Assembly (NCBI GenBank): GCA_002110485.1
Contig: MOWL01000088.1
Location: forward strand, 930,001-994,000
From: Emergomyces orientalis
Taxonomy: Eukaryota > Ascomycota > Eurotiomycetes > Onygenales > Ajellomycetaceae
Length of the DNA stretch: 64,000 nt
Direction of reading: 5' to 3'
Shown: positions 1 to 12,081 of the stretch, one piece after another
Layout of the letters: the number at the start of each line of letters is the position of its first letter
Position numbering within the stretch: the first letter of the stretch is position 1
Notes under the pieces: model-generated
Seen by the model: only the letters and a program-made list of their open reading frames with translations
Told to the model about the DNA's origin: nothing
Databases searched by the model: none
Made by a program: the position numbers and the translations under genes

Positions 1-1183
1 CATTCTCCGCGCCGGGGATGACATCGACATCCCGCACACGAAATCGGACCATTCCGCGAACCCGTCTCCCCGAGCGTGTCTGGAAATAGCCCGCTGAGGC
101 ATCTTCAAATGCTTCGAATGGTTGCTCCGTACCATCATTGTTTTGATTTTGGGTGCTTAGGTCGAGCATTGCAGCTGAAGTCGCTGGCAGCGGGCGAAAA
201 TTTTCCTTATCTGAATCAAACTCTGAATCCTCCTCCTCCTCGCCGTCGTCATCGTCATCATTGTCATTACCGCTAGATTTAGCCGTAGCCGTTTCCAACG
301 TTGAGGCAGTAGACTCCTGCCCGGGCGCCACCCATTGCCAGTCAGCAGGGAGCCGGCGCCGCTCAATCCCAACGGAGAAAAGATTGTACACCACCGCGCC
401 GAGGAAGCCGTCAGATTGCACGTTTATCCAGCCCTCGAGCGGCTGGCCACGCTCAGGGCGGAATATTAGGAACGTAGCTGTCAGGTAGACGTAGAGAACG
501 CCGTATTCGCCTGCGCTCACGGCGAGAGTTAATGGTTGTGGGTTTGGGTCTTCGTCTGGGTGGTGGGTGGTTGTTGGGGAGGATAGTGAGGGAGGGGTGG
601 AGGATATGGAGGCGTTGGAGTAGGCGAGCACGATGCCGCGGAGGGGTGGGTAGTAGGTTAGCAGGAGTGGGGAGAGGTGCTCTGCTTGCAGGGAGGAGAG
701 GGCGTGGGTTGGGGAGATGGAGATTGGGGAGAGTGGGACGTAGAGGGTTGCGGTTATGAGGTGGAAGGGGGAGGATTCTGTAGCATCTGTGGAGGTGAAT
801 TCTAATTGCGAAGCGGAGGCTTTTGCCAGAGGTTTTCTCGAGGTTGCTGGGGATTGCGATTGGAGGAACGGTTCTTCTCCCCCCTGGTCGTCGTTCACGG
901 CTTCTTGGGCTTGGTGTTTGTGTTTCTTTGTCTTTTTTGACCGCGCATTGGGGATATCTGGTAGCACCTCCGCAGATGGCTCGGGGCCTTCATGATGCTT
1001 GTGTTTTTTATGTTTCTTTTCCTTCTTCTTTGCTTTTTGTGAGGTCTCTTCTACATCTGGCGCTGTGGTGGTTCTCGATTCATGCTTGCGCTTCTTTGCC
1101 GAGTGGCCGTCTTTTTCTTTATTTTTGCGCTTTCTCTCGGGTGAGAGGGGGACCGGGTCGATGTCCATTGCATCCAATGACAT
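1..1183 (-). CDS. RPA43: DNA-directed RNA polymerase I subunit Rpa43 (3' end cut by window edge)
   Basis: An uninterrupted minus-strand frame runs from the ATG at 1183-1181 to the window edge without a stop, giving 394 codons of an incomplete C-terminus. The first ~110 residues are Lys-rich (KRKNKEK, KKKEKKHKKHKH), as in fungal Rpa43 and suited to nucleolar localisation. A conserved block follows (ATLYVPLSPISISP, then LSPLLLTYYPPLRGIVLAYSN), the N-terminal dimerisation/shaft domain of the Rpa43/Rpb7 family. An OB-like segment comes next (GWINVQSDGFLGAVVYNLFS). Downstream lie an acidic run (positions 226-264) and a C-terminal WVAPGQ...YFQTRSGRRVRGMVRFRV segment. Known role: Rpa43 pairs with Rpa14 as the Pol I stalk and binds initiation factor Rrn3. 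It is divergent from the DnaJ gene. No intron is seen. Family assignment is by recognised motif, and the missing 3' end is the main uncertainty. Confidence 0.88.
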   Translation of the reverse strand, partial: MSLDAMDIDPVPLSPERKRKNKEKDGHSAKKRKHESRTTTAPDVEETSQKAKKKEKKHKKHKHHEGPEPSAEVLPDIPNARSKKTKKHKHQAQEAVNDDQGGEEPFLQSQSPATSRKPLAKASASQLEFTSTDATESSPFHLITATLYVPLSPISISPTHALSSLQAEHLSPLLLTYYPPLRGIVLAYSNASISSTPPSLSSPTTTHHPDEDPNPQPLTLAVSAGEYGVLYVYLTATFLIFRPERGQPLEGWINVQSDGFLGAVVYNLFSVGIERRRLPADWQWVAPGQESTASTLETATAKSSGNDNDDDDDGEEEEDSEFDSDKENFRPLPATSAAMLDLSTQNQNNDGTEQPFEAFEDASAGYFQTRSGRRVRGMVRFRVRDVDVIPGAEN

Positions 1184-1597
1184 GGTGCACGCAGGTATTC
1201 CACCTATTGTTGTGGCTGCAATGCGTTTTTGTGTATATTGGTTTTGGAGACCTCTTTTTTTCTCTCTTCTTTGGCGGAGACTTTTTTTCTTCTGCTGTGG
1301 TTAGAATCACGGGGTTGTGCCAAGACATTTAAGCAGGCTGACAACATCAATATTCAGATCTATGTCATCTACATTATCTACATTTGTGTATCTATTCTTT
1401 TGAGCTTGCGGAACACATTCTTTTTCTCGCGGTTGGCCGGTACTACTGAGGAAACATGTATGTGCCTTATTGGAACGGTCTTTTATTAACCTCATTGTGA
1501 GAATTGCTTCATTCATTGTCTGCGAACTAGTTGTCAGAGAGCTTCGTGTCAATATCAACCTTGAATCTCAACATCCTGCTCAACAACAAATACAAAT
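1184..1597. promoter_or_regulatory. Divergent promoter region RPA43 / DnaJ
   Basis: This 414-bp gap separates two divergent start codons, so it must hold both promoters and leaders. It is T-rich on the plus strand near 1255-1300 and has a CT/CA-rich stretch just before the DnaJ ATG. I see no clear TATA box or other named site. Confidence 0.5.
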
Positions 1598-2860
1598 ATG
1601 GCTAGCGACGTTCTCTCAACCGTCCTCTCCTACGCCGGCTGGGCTTTTCTCCCAAGAGTGAGCATTTCTTTATATATATATATATATATATATGTATTTT
1701 CCCTAGCTAACAGACTACAACAGTATGTAACCGCCTTCCTCCAAAACATCTACTACCGCATAACCATTCGCGCTGGCGATCCTCATCCCTCCCCATCCAG
1801 CCCCCGATACGCCCGGCACTACCGAAGAATCTACATCGTCGTCGTAACCTCCTACCTCCTCTACACTCTTTATGAAACCTACCACAAACTCCGTGCAGAG
1901 GCGGACTTCTACCAATTACTAGGCGTGCTCCCCACCTCCAACGACCGAACCATCAAATCACGCTTCCGCCGTCTAGCCGCCCTGCACCATCCGGATAAGC
2001 GACAGAGCCAGCAGCAATTTCTCAACAACAATGATGGGGATGGCTATGAATCACCAGATGAATTGTTTGTGAAACTGAGGTTGGCGCAGGAAACGCTGCT
2101 GGATCCCGTGAAGCGGTTCGCGTATGATCGCTTTGGACAGGAGGTGGTGGAAGGGTCCAAGGCAAAGACGATGAGCGAGTTTCTATTTGCGGGTTTGCGG
2201 GCGCTGTTGCCGCAATATCTAGGCGGGTTTGTCATGATGACGCTGATGAATCTGTTCTGGTTCTCGGCTTGGGGACGATATGTACGTTTTCATTTAATAC
2301 ATACAAATATATATACATACATATATATATAACCACTTGCTAACAATTACACACTACAGTGGCGCTTCTATACCTTCTTCGCCCTCCTCACCCTCGAACT
2401 CGCCCTCCTCACCCACGAAAACGGCACCTTCATGCCTGCCGCCCACCTGAACCCCTGGCTCTCCACCCTCCTCAACCTAGACACCTTCTACCTCCTCCCC
2501 TTCCAAACCCTTACCCTAGTCCGCAACGCATCCATGACCCTAAACATCTTCATTTCTCAACTAACACCACCAGACTCCTCCACATCACGGTCAGCGGCAG
2601 CAGCAGCTGGTGGAGGAGGCCTGACACCACAAACTCAAGCGCAACTGACGCAACTAACGCATCTAGCGCGTGCGAATGATGCGGAGGCGACGAGGTTGTT
2701 GCAGCTGGGCCTGGCGCCATTTAAAGGGGATAAGGAGAGTGTTGGGAAGTTACGGAGGGGGATGAAGGAAGGGTTGATTTTGGGGTCTGTGAGGGATGCG
2801 CCGGAGGTTAAGGAGGCGGTGAAAATGATTATGGAGAGGAGGGTTGGAGCGGTGATTTGA
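1598..2860 (+). CDS. Membrane-anchored DnaJ (Hsp40) domain protein, three exons
   Basis: Exons 1598-1657, 1724-2281 and 2360-2860 join in frame to 372 aa. Intron 1 has donor GTGAGC, a TA microsatellite and CTAAC before ACAACAG; intron 2 has donor GTACGT and CTAAC before ACTACAG. The protein has a hydrophobic segment at about residues 55-72, then a J domain from about residue 80 (DFYQLLGVLP...) with the HPD motif at 109-111 (LHHPDKR) and the helix-4 part FAYDRFG. Hydrophobic stretches follow around the exon 2/3 junction (FVMMTLMNLFWFSAW, then FYTFFALLTLELALL), and the tail is polar. J domains stimulate Hsp70 ATPase. The flanking membrane segments suggest an ER or other organelle membrane co-chaperone, which is inference. 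I recognise the fold but not a specific named orthologue. Confidence 0.85.
1671..1693. repeat. (TA)n microsatellite in DnaJ intron 1
   Basis: A pure alternating TA run of about 23 bp lies between donor and branch point of intron 1, so it is likely length-variable without effect on the protein. Confidence 0.9.
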
Positions 2861-4447
2861 GAGGGTGGCTTTATTTTATTGGCTTTCTGATTTATGTGAT
2901 GGGTCTAGGTTGGGGTTGGGTGGGTGTTTCGTCGGCTTTGATGGTGTGTGCTATAGATATATCTCTTTCGATTTTTCTTTTCTTCTTTCCTTTTTTTTTT
3001 TTTCTTTCTGATTTATTTGGTTGATTGGGTGGTGTTTTGCATTTATGGATTTACTCTGTGTGCGATTCTGATCTATGTTCATTTTTACAATTGTTGATAT
3101 AGACGCTGCATAGATTGTTTCATTATATCTGATAGATCCCCTGTCTGTTTATTGGGAATGGAGAAAGTTTCCTTTTATCCTTTTTCTGTTTCGTTTTTAT
3201 AGGTTGTACCTAATTGTCTCGATGAACATTTCTGCGAGTTAGCTTATATCCCCTACTTGCAGCTACCTATTGCGCTCAGCGACATTCCAATAAAGATATA
3301 TCCTCCCTCGCTCCCTCCCTCCCTCCCTCCCATCGACCCGCAGAATCCCGAACTGCTATTATGGGGCAAATATAAGTAAGTACACGTACTCCGTATATTC
3401 CCTATTTTTCTTCTCCATATCCTCTCGTGAAGATATGAGTGCATGTATTGTTCAACACCGCCCTGCTTATCCTGTTTTGTGAGTGAGGGGACTGATTGAT
3501 TCATAGATTACTACATAACTACAAACCTACATAGATAGACAGTACAGAGCCTGTTGAATAATGGCATTTTTTATTTTTTTTTTAAATTCCCACGCCCCAT
3601 CACCATTTTGTTGGTGTCTGAAGAGTTTCATGCTATGCCCTTTATTTCTTTTATTTTTAAAATAAAGGAATGTTTTCTTTGGCTTGATTTGGGCTATCTT
3701 TACGTTGTATTTGAGTTAAGACCTGCTTCTTCTTGTTGTTCGTCTTTCTCCTTCCACCCGCAGAACTACGTGTTAAGGGAGTAAGTAGATGACGATGATG
3801 ATGATGATGATGATGGATACATAGTCCATTCCATTCATTGGCAAACCCGGATTGCAATTCCCCCCACCTTGGTAAAAAAGAGGTTCAAACCCTACCTAGT
3901 TTTTCCCTTGCCCGTGATATAGTGATATCACGTATAATACATCGCTCCGGTACATGCTGAGGCAGCTGAATCAGGAAGTAAATACTACTAATTTTTAATT
4001 TTTTTTTAATGAATAGCAAGTGAGTGCGGGTCCACACATGGCTGACCAGAATTAATATTTCATATCAGAGTCAAGATTTGAATGGGATTGGTCTGCAAAG
4101 GACAGTCTTAGATACCAACCTCTTGGTACCTGTGGAAATATCTGAGGCAGAACATAAGAGAGAAAGAGAAATAGATCCAGGGGGCTGCTTAGTCATTGGG
4201 ACTAGCGAGTTGTAATAAACACCGCGTGTATGGCCACCGTAAATACACACACAGCACCGTGTTGTAAAACTGTCCTCTGTAGTCCGTATCTGAGAGGGGG
4301 TAATAAAGGATAACAGTACGGTACCAGCAGGTAAACCTGGATGCCCTAATTCCTTGGCAGCCCAGACCCTCAGTCTCTCTCTCCCAGATACACCTCGAAT
4401 CTGTCTTGTGTCTTGTGTCTGGCTGCGCTTCCCGTCGCTTCCACTCC

Positions 4448-4479
<32 letters not shown>

Positions 4480-5127
4480 GCTGTTATTATTATTACACTC
4501 AAAACCCTCACTTTCTCGTCCATTAACCGTGACAATGAAACCCTCTGCCCGCGTCTGGCTGGCAACATCATCCTCCTCATCCCTCTTAATTCTTCCTCCC
4601 GTCGCCCATCCTCCCTGACTTCTTCTCCCTCAACCTCCACCTCCAAACATCACCACCACCAAAATTATCACCAACTACGCCCTACACGCTAATATCCCAT
4701 GATAAGCAAACCACCCCAATTTTAAACACTAATTCGCCTCTGTACGCGCATACCTCTCCCAGTGGCCGCTGCAAAGAACAAAGTCGTCTCCTGGTCACCT
4801 CCACAGAAAAGAATTACCATTAATGTCACGAATAGAAGAAAGGCCAATACCGCATTTTTCATTTGCAACCTCACTGCGGCTCCATCCCTTTTTACCTTTT
4901 TTATTCGTTAATTAAAATATAAAAAAGACATCCTTTTCATCCACACGGCCGCGAAAGAATTTTCTCATCCCAAGGAAGTGGTTTTAACCACCTCTCCTTT
5001 CATCAAACCACCAGGAAAAATAAGATAAAAATAACAATAATTATTATTTTTTTACCACTTTCACATTTCTTTTCACCACCACCACCACCACCAACTGGCA
5101 AAACAGACAAGACGGAAGGAGAAAAAC
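2861..5127. other. Intergenic: DnaJ 3' flank and long Ies4 leader
   Basis: I see no supported gene here. The stretch holds T-runs, a CCCT/CTCC repeat (about 3312-3331), a GAT repeat (about 3788-3815), and from about 4340 a strongly pyrimidine-rich segment with a (GCT)10 run and CCA repeats (5077-5092) that reads like the leader of the Ies4 gene. Open frames of 60-190 codons on both strands follow the low-complexity composition and match no family I know. Confidence 0.6.
4449..4478. repeat. (GCT)10 trinucleotide repeat
   Basis: Ten perfect GCT units lie about 650 bp upstream of the Ies4 ATG, inside the presumed promoter or leader. Confidence 0.9.
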
Positions 5128-6592
5128 ATGCCATCATCCACCAGGACTCCCCCCTCCTCCACCTCTTCCACCTCCTCCTTATCGGCCGGTCGATCATCAT
5201 CCAAGCCCTCCTCCTCCACCAAACCACCCTCCAAACTCACAAACCCACTCGTCCTCAAGCTCTCCTCGTCCCTCCTCTCGCGTTTCCCCGGTATCATCCC
5301 GACCCCAGAGGAGCCACCAATAGCAGATACCAATTCCAATACCAACAACAATACCAAATCCAAAACTTCCTCCTCACCTTCATCACCCTCCTCTTCTCCC
5401 TCCTCAACCTCCGCATCTGCCTTCGTAGGTGCTGCAACTGCTGCTGCTGCTGCTCCCGCAGTTGGCGCCCCCGCCTCCTCTGCCGATAATGCCTCAGACG
5501 CAGCCTCCACTCCCGCAACGCAATCAGATGCACAGAAGCGGAGGGGTGTCCCTGGCCCGAAACCTGGGAGCAAAAGGGGCCTAGGACAGGGAGTTGATAC
5601 CAATTCCACTCCGAGGCCGAGAGGGAAGCCTGGGCCAAAGAAGAAGCCAAGATTGTATGTTTCCCTCCGTTGAATTTTTATTATTTAAATACCCTCTTTC
5701 TCTGTACCACCACCCTACAACGACATACACTACCCAAAACAAAAATCACTAACCAAACCAATAAAAAAAATACAGAGAGGACGGCTCCATCGACCCCAGC
5801 GCCCGTCCCACACCAACCGGCACCGGCACTGGCAACAACAACAACAACAACAACAACACCACCACCACCGGCACCACCACCACCGGCACGGGCACCGGCG
5901 GCCAAGCACCAACACCATCTCACAAACTCGGCCCCAAAGCGAACCAAGGCGCCATCAACGCGGGTCTGCGTGCCCTCGACCGTACAGGCAAACCCTGCCG
6001 CAAATGGGAGCGGAAGACGTTTAACCTGAAGAGTTTTACGGGGGTTGTGTGGCAGGTGCCGACGTGGAGCGCGCCGCCGAAGGCTGATGTTGTTGCTGTT
6101 GTTGATGGTGATGTTGAGATGGAGGATGTGCAGCGGGCGGGGGAGGGGAAGGAAGGGGGGAACGAGGAGCAGCGAGGAAAAGAAGGGCAGGGAGGGCAGC
6201 AAGGGAAGCAGGGACAGCAGGTGCAAGCTAATGGTGATGGTGACGGCGGGAAGGGTGGGGATGCGGGTGGGAAAACTACTGCTACCAATGGGACTGGCAA
6301 TGGCACTGGCACTGGTGCTACTCCCGCTACTGCCCCAACTCCTACTGCTGGCAGTGACACGCACGCCATAGACGATGCGGATAATAGCACAGCTAATTAT
6401 GACGCCAGACCTGTTGAAAAGGACGAGAAGGGTTTAAATATAGGCGATGGGGAAGAGGTGGGTGAGGGAGAAAGGGGTGGGGATGGGGAAGCAACCCCGC
6501 TACCGTCGACGACGACGGGGGATACTAATACGAAAACCAATACTAATACTGCGGGTTCACCTACGCCTGTTTCTGTTGCTGTTGCGTCTTGA
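5128..6592 (+). CDS. IES4: INO80 chromatin-remodelling complex subunit Ies4
   Basis: Exons 5128-5654 and 5776-6592 join in phase 2 (TT|A) to 447 aa. The 121-bp intron has donor GTATGT and acceptor ATACAG. The N-terminus is Ser/Thr/Pro-rich up to the short conserved block LKLSSSLLSRFPGIIPTP. An AT-hook-like basic region flanks the intron (KRRGVPGPKPGSKRG, then PRGKPGPKKKPRL). After an expanded Asn/Thr/Gly repeat comes the family core: LGPKANQGAINAGLRALDRT followed by GKPCRKWERKTFNLKSFTG and VVWQVPTWSAPP. That core is what I recognise as the fungal INO80_Ies4 family. The C-terminus is acidic and Gly/Thr-rich. Known role: accessory nuclear subunit of INO80, a phosphorylation target in the DNA-damage checkpoint of yeast. 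The long low-complexity spacers make exact protein length uncertain between strains. Confidence 0.85.
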
Positions 6593-8926
6593 TAGGTTGG
6601 AAGCTGGAGAAGTTGGAAGTTTGAATGGATGAAACTCTGCCATGCCGTTCTCGTCCGTCTATCTTTTTTCTGACTGTTGTGTCCTTTCTGTCTGTCTGTT
6701 AGTTGACGATAGAATTTCTTTCGTTGGGAGGATTTATTTTTTTTGTTTAACTCGTCGTCGTCCACTTCTTTTTTCTTGATTTTATTATTCCTGCCACTTG
6801 TATTACTCCTTCCTTCTTCCCGAGGTCCTCTGTATCATATATTTTTCGTCATATTATCCTGGAGATTTTTTTATATTTACTTTTTATCTCGCTTTAAGGG
6901 GGGGGTGTTTGTTCTCACCAAATTTATGTTTATTTTATTTCCTTTCTTTTTTTAATCGGTCTGGTTTTTATTTTATTATTGTTGTTTCCTTTCCTTTCTT
7001 ATTAATGTGTGAATGTACAGTACATCCCCACCCCACATTTTTTTCGTCTTATTCTTTCTTCACCTTCTTTCCAACTGTTATACACAATTTCAGAGAAAAA
7101 TAAACAAAAAGTATGAAGGTGCTACCTGTTTCTTTTTTTTAAAAAAAAAATTTAAAATACACAGGTCTGTGTTTAAATTTTATCTAAGCAATTGTTTTAT
7201 TTTAGTTCTTTCGGGTAGCACACAGAGTATGGGGTTTTTTCTCTCTTTTTTAAAGAAGAAGAAGTAGAATCAAAGTACAGAAAAAGAAAAAAGGAAAAAG
7301 AAAAAGTCTTGCTCTTCTTTTTTTCTCTTCATCTGCTTCAATATCTGCTACTTTTTCTTCTATTTTTTGTTTGTATTTTATTTTATTTTATGTATGTCTA
7401 GATGGAAAAATAAGGAGCAAGGGGGAGATGAAGAGAAAAGCCAAAAAATGCTGAAAATGATAGACTTAAAAAAGCTAATAGCAGAAGAGTTCATGTAGTT
7501 ATGTATGAGTGAAGAGATTTTTGATTCTTTTCTGTTCCTCTTCTTTTTTTTTTCTTGTACCTTTCATTTAGAAATCTTTTATTATTATTCATCAAATATT
7601 ACCAGAGAGTCTTATCTCATTTTTTTAAAAAATTTTTTCATTTTCTATTATTCTACTGTATTCTTGATACTCTTAATACTTTGACTCGCAGGTTTGAGTA
7701 TGATATACCGCAGCCCCGTCCGTACCTTTTGTTTTATTTTTTTTATATATATATTTTTTTTATCACGATATAAGAATGTCCATTCCATGAACCTTTGGTT
7801 TGTAATTAGATAGTCATGGATAGGCCGAAAATGTTCTGTTCTGTTCAGTTTTCCCAGGCATCTCAAGGGCGGGCTTTTAGGCTTGCTGTGAAACGATTTA
7901 TTATATATACTATATATATTTACATCTAGGTGGCTGATGCGGTCATTCACCTGCACGACTCTGGTGACAATGGCATGAGAGAACAACTTGTTTGCTTTAC
8001 GATATTGGGTTAGTATAACTCCAGCGTGGGACTGGGTGATAAGTTTCAAGAGCATTGGAAATTGGTATTTTTTTCTTTCAGAGAGGTAGATCCTAAAATA
8101 GAGTATTTACTCCGTACACGATATGATATTTTGTTTTATAGAGACACTAAAGTAAGTTGGCATGAAAAAAATGCACCTTTTCAGCCACACGCAGTATGAA
8201 GTAGTATTTACTGCTAGTCAAAATCAGGCACGGGGGGGCGGTAACCTGGTGTTATTTTTTCCTATGCTCAAGTATATTTAGATACTTTATTTAGCAGGCT
8301 TTCCCCGCGCAGTTCGGGTGGTGGAGCATCATGAGGAGCTGGGCTGGATTGGTAGTCAGTCTCTCGCCGCTGGCCGGCTCAAACGCCCCCTCAAACTAAA
8401 GGAGGAGATCTAAAATAATAAGAGGAAAAAGACATTTTTTTTCTCTTTTTCTCTTTTTCTCTTTTTCCCTTTTATTTTTATTTCCATCTTCTGCTGCTAG
8501 AGAGTGGGGTTGTTTAGTTATTAATTAATTAGTTAACTATTTACTTATTATTGTTCTTGCGTCGAGTCGTGTGAGGGTGATTCTACCTAGGTAATCTCTT
8601 CCCCCCCTTGGAGCATTCATTCCATTCAAGGGGCGATCACTCCATTAGTACTATTTATCTACCATCATCCATCATCAACAGGTCAGGGCTTAAAAATACA
8701 ACAGTAATAGATATAGCAGATAAGACACCTGATCTATCTATGTCATCCGCTGGCCCCCGTTCTCTCGCGGATTGAGTTCCATGGTGCCGTGAGGTCATTC
8801 CAGATCCCTCCTCTACCTCCACCACCACCACTGCACCACTGCACCCACCACCCACCACACCTCACCATCACCACCTTTGTCTTCCTTTCTCCTCCTTTTT
8901 CTTCCTCTTGCTCTCCTCCTTGTACT
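6593..8926. other. Intergenic: Ies4 3' flank and RanBPM/Gid1 leader
   Basis: About 2.3 kb without a supported gene. It is very T-rich on the plus strand from 6700 to 7800 with many poly-T runs. From about 8800 it becomes CCA/CCT-rich, the leader of the next gene. ORFs here are short and of biased composition. The palindrome ATGTACAGTACAT is at 7013-7025. Confidence 0.55.
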
Positions 8927-11900
8927 ATGTCAAATAATGCTCCTCCCCCTGGCTCCGGTGGTGGAGTGCCTCCAACCTCCTATCCCCCAGCACCATCCTT
9001 CTCGTCCATGCCTCGCCGCTCGTCCTACGCTTCTGTTGTCTCCGGCGCCGCTGCTCTAACGAACTCCACTACATCCAATCCCAACTCCTCCACCAATATA
9101 TCTCCCAACCCCAATACAGCCTCCAACACTCGAGATCCAGCTTCTGGTCAACAACTTCTACATCAGCAGCAGCAACAGCTACTCCAGCTACAACTACAAC
9201 TGCAACATCAACATCCGTCCGCCTGGTCAGGTCCGCCTCCCTTGTCCTTTCTAGCATCTACCTCCGCCACCACCCCAAGCAACTCTTACCCCCCGCACTA
9301 CATCCCCACGGACTCTCGAGTACATAACAGTGGCAGGCATTCTTGGCTAGATAATATCAACCATAACAACAACAGCAGCAACATGCAGACGAATGGTGGT
9401 AGTGGCGGAGGAGGAGGCGGAGGAGGAGGAGCTGCAGGAGGACCAGCAGGAAGCGGATGGAGGAGATCCCTCCCTCCCACCTCCTCCAGCACTACAGCTA
9501 CATCCGCTCTCCCCCTTTACTCGCGGCAATTCGTAACCTACCCCGACTATTATTCCCCCTCTTCCTCGTCATACACAGGCTTCATGCACGACTCCTCCTC
9601 GCCTGCTACCTTCTTCATCCCCTCCTATCTCAAAAATTCCAAATACATCGCCCAGCTCGCGGCAGCATATCGATCCAACGCCGTTACTTCTTCCCCTTCC
9701 ACAGCAGCAGCAACCGCATTATCGGCAACTCAAAAAGATTCTACTTCAAACCACTCCTCAACCTCCGCCTCCGCAAACAACTCCGCCGCCATGAATGCCG
9801 CTGCCAGCACCACCAATACCAACCCTAACACGTCCAGCACCAGCGCCGCAGCAAGTGCACCCCCGCTCTCCGCCAGCTCCAGTAATGTAAACCTCCACCG
9901 TCTCGCCCCATCCCACCGTGGCATGACCCACGAGATCATCGAACATCCGCCTTCATCCTCGGACGATGAGAGCCCCCCCATCATGCCACTCCCTTCCCGC
10001 TGGAGTGACCAGCAAAAGAACACAGGCCTGGACTTGCTGAATGATGGCTTAGAGGTGCGCTACTTGGGCAACCCGCTCAAGCTTGACCATGAAGCTGCAT
10101 CGTGTCGAGCAGACCACCCCATGCCACCCCAGTGTGGGATTTATTATTTTGAGGTTACGATATTGTCGAAGCCGAAAGATGGGTATGTTTCTATGTTTCC
10201 TTTTATAATATATATGGTATAGGGAAGCGTGGTTTAGCTAATATGCTCCTTTTTTTTTTTTTTTTTTTTTTTCTGGTAGGATGATTTGCGTGGGCTTCAC
10301 GAGCAACAAAGCATCTCTCGAACGGCTACCCGGCTGGGAGCAGGAATCCTGGGCATATCATGGCGACGATGGCAGGACTTTCTTCGGCGAGACGCAGGGT
10401 CCGGGTAAAGTGTATGGCCCCAAGTATTCGGTAAATGATACCATTGGCTGCGGGGTGAATTTCTCGACGAGTACTGCTTTTTTTACGAGGAATGGGGTAT
10501 TTCTTGGTATGGTTTTGTTATAAATGTATAATGATCTATAAGAGCTATTTGGGGGGATTGCTGACGGTTTATGTTTGAATCAGGTAATGCATTCCGGGAA
10601 CTACGGAATGTGAAGCTATATCCTGCGGTTGGGGTGAAGAAGCAGCCCACGACGCATTTAAAGGCGAATTTTGGCCAGTTTCCTTTTATTTACGATATTG
10701 ATGGGATGATGGAGGTATGGCTACTACGCGTTTAAAATTTTTTGCCCCCTTAAGTTCCTTTGATCTTCCTAATGTATGCTGACATTGCTCTGTTCTTTGT
10801 TACAGAAGGAGAAACTCAACGTTCAAGCGGACATAAGCGCTACTAGTATTTCTAATTTGCATCCGTCTCTCGACGAGACTACGTTTATCCAGGAGCTCGT
10901 GGCTCAATTTTTGGCGCATGGCGGCTATGTAGAGACTGCACGTGCTTTTGCTGAGGAAGTCAGGGAAGAGTCGCGGGCTTTGCAGAACGGGCGGGAGACG
11001 CCGTTGAAAGATTACCAAGCTGAGGAGGATGTTGATGCTATAAATCGACAAAGTAATATCTCCACGGCCCCTTCCTACCTTATCCCCACGTTTTTATACA
11101 GTAGTATATGTAGCTGACATTTTTTTTTTTTTACGTGAAATAAAAGAAATCCGCACCGCCATTCTGGACGGCGATATCGACAAGGCTTTGAAATTCACAA
11201 ATGCCTCGTACGCCAACGTCCTCCGTGACAACCCGCAGATATATTTCCGTCTCCGCTGTCGGAAATTCATCGAGATGATGCGTCGATGCACCGAGCCTCA
11301 GCAGCAGCAACACCCTGTCTCCTCTTCGACATCAAAACAGGCAGCCCGCTCATCCAATGGTGCTGCCGTTGTATCTGTACACGATACATGCGACGACGTC
11401 TTCACGCACGACATGGAACTAGACGAGCAGATGAATGACGTTATCGACGACGACAATGATTCTTCGGAAGCCGAGAGACACGATGACCGTGATGACCAGG
11501 AACTTGACGACGAGGAAAACGGCATGGATGTTGAATCAGCCGAATACAACGGCACACACGCTACCACACACGCCACCGCACCTCCAACTAACATAGCAAA
11601 CTACCACGACCTCCTCCACGAAGCGATCTTATACGGCCAGGAGCTCCAGGCTGATTACCCAGGCGACGAGCGGCGAGAGTATAAACGGGCGCTGGATGAT
11701 ATCTTTTCATTAGTCGCCTATCCGGATCCCAAGTCAAGCGTACATGGGCACTTGCTGGAGCCGAGCGGGCGCGTGCCTGTGGCGGAGGAGTTGAATTCGG
11801 CGATTTTGGGTGAGTTTTTTATTTACTTGTTTACAATCCTTTTTATTCTTCTCTTCTGTCACTCCCCTCCCCCCCTTCTCAACTTTGTTTTGGTATAGGA

Positions 11901-12081
11901 CGATATCCAAGCTTTTGACTAACAATGCTAATTTTGGGGGAAATAAAAAGTATCCCTCGGAAAATCCTCCTCCGCCGCATTGGAAAAGCTATATCAACAA
12001 ACTGAGGTGCTAGTGAATGAGATCAGCGAAGACGGCGGCGCTGGGGCGTTTATTAATGTGCGGAATGATTTTGTGATATAA
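8927..12081 (+). CDS. GID1: RanBPM-type SPRY/LisH/CTLH protein, GID/CTLH E3 ligase subunit Gid1 (Vid30)
   Basis: Six exons: 8927-10182, 10280-10506, 10584-10714, 10806-11052, 11147-11809 and 11951-12081, together 884 aa. I chose the ATG at 8927 (MSNNAPPPG); the frame is open further upstream but without an in-frame ATG. Exon 1 is mostly Ser/Thr/Asn/Gln/Gly low complexity. A SPRY domain starts near residue 365 (LNDGLEVRYLGN, then QCGIYYFEVTIL) and ends with LKANFGQFPFIYDID. A LisH follows at about 563-590 (FLAHGGYVETARAFAEE), then a CTLH segment (IRTAILDGDIDKALKFTN), a long acidic insert, and a CRA-like C-terminus ending FINVRNDFVI. Known role: Gid1/RanBPM is the scaffold and substrate-receptor docking subunit of the GID ubiquitin ligase, which degrades gluconeogenic enzymes in yeast. 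Exon phases are all consistent and the splice sites good. Confidence 0.9.
10250..10272. repeat. Poly-T tract in RanBPM/Gid1 intron 1
   Basis: A run of 23 T residues sits a few bases before the acceptor TGGTAG of intron 1, forming its polypyrimidine tract. Confidence 0.9.

Noticed and set aside
5073..5609. Long minus-strand frames opposite Ies4 exon 1
   Set aside because: They arise from the Ser/Pro triplet composition of the sense strand, and the Ies4 core on the plus strand is conserved.
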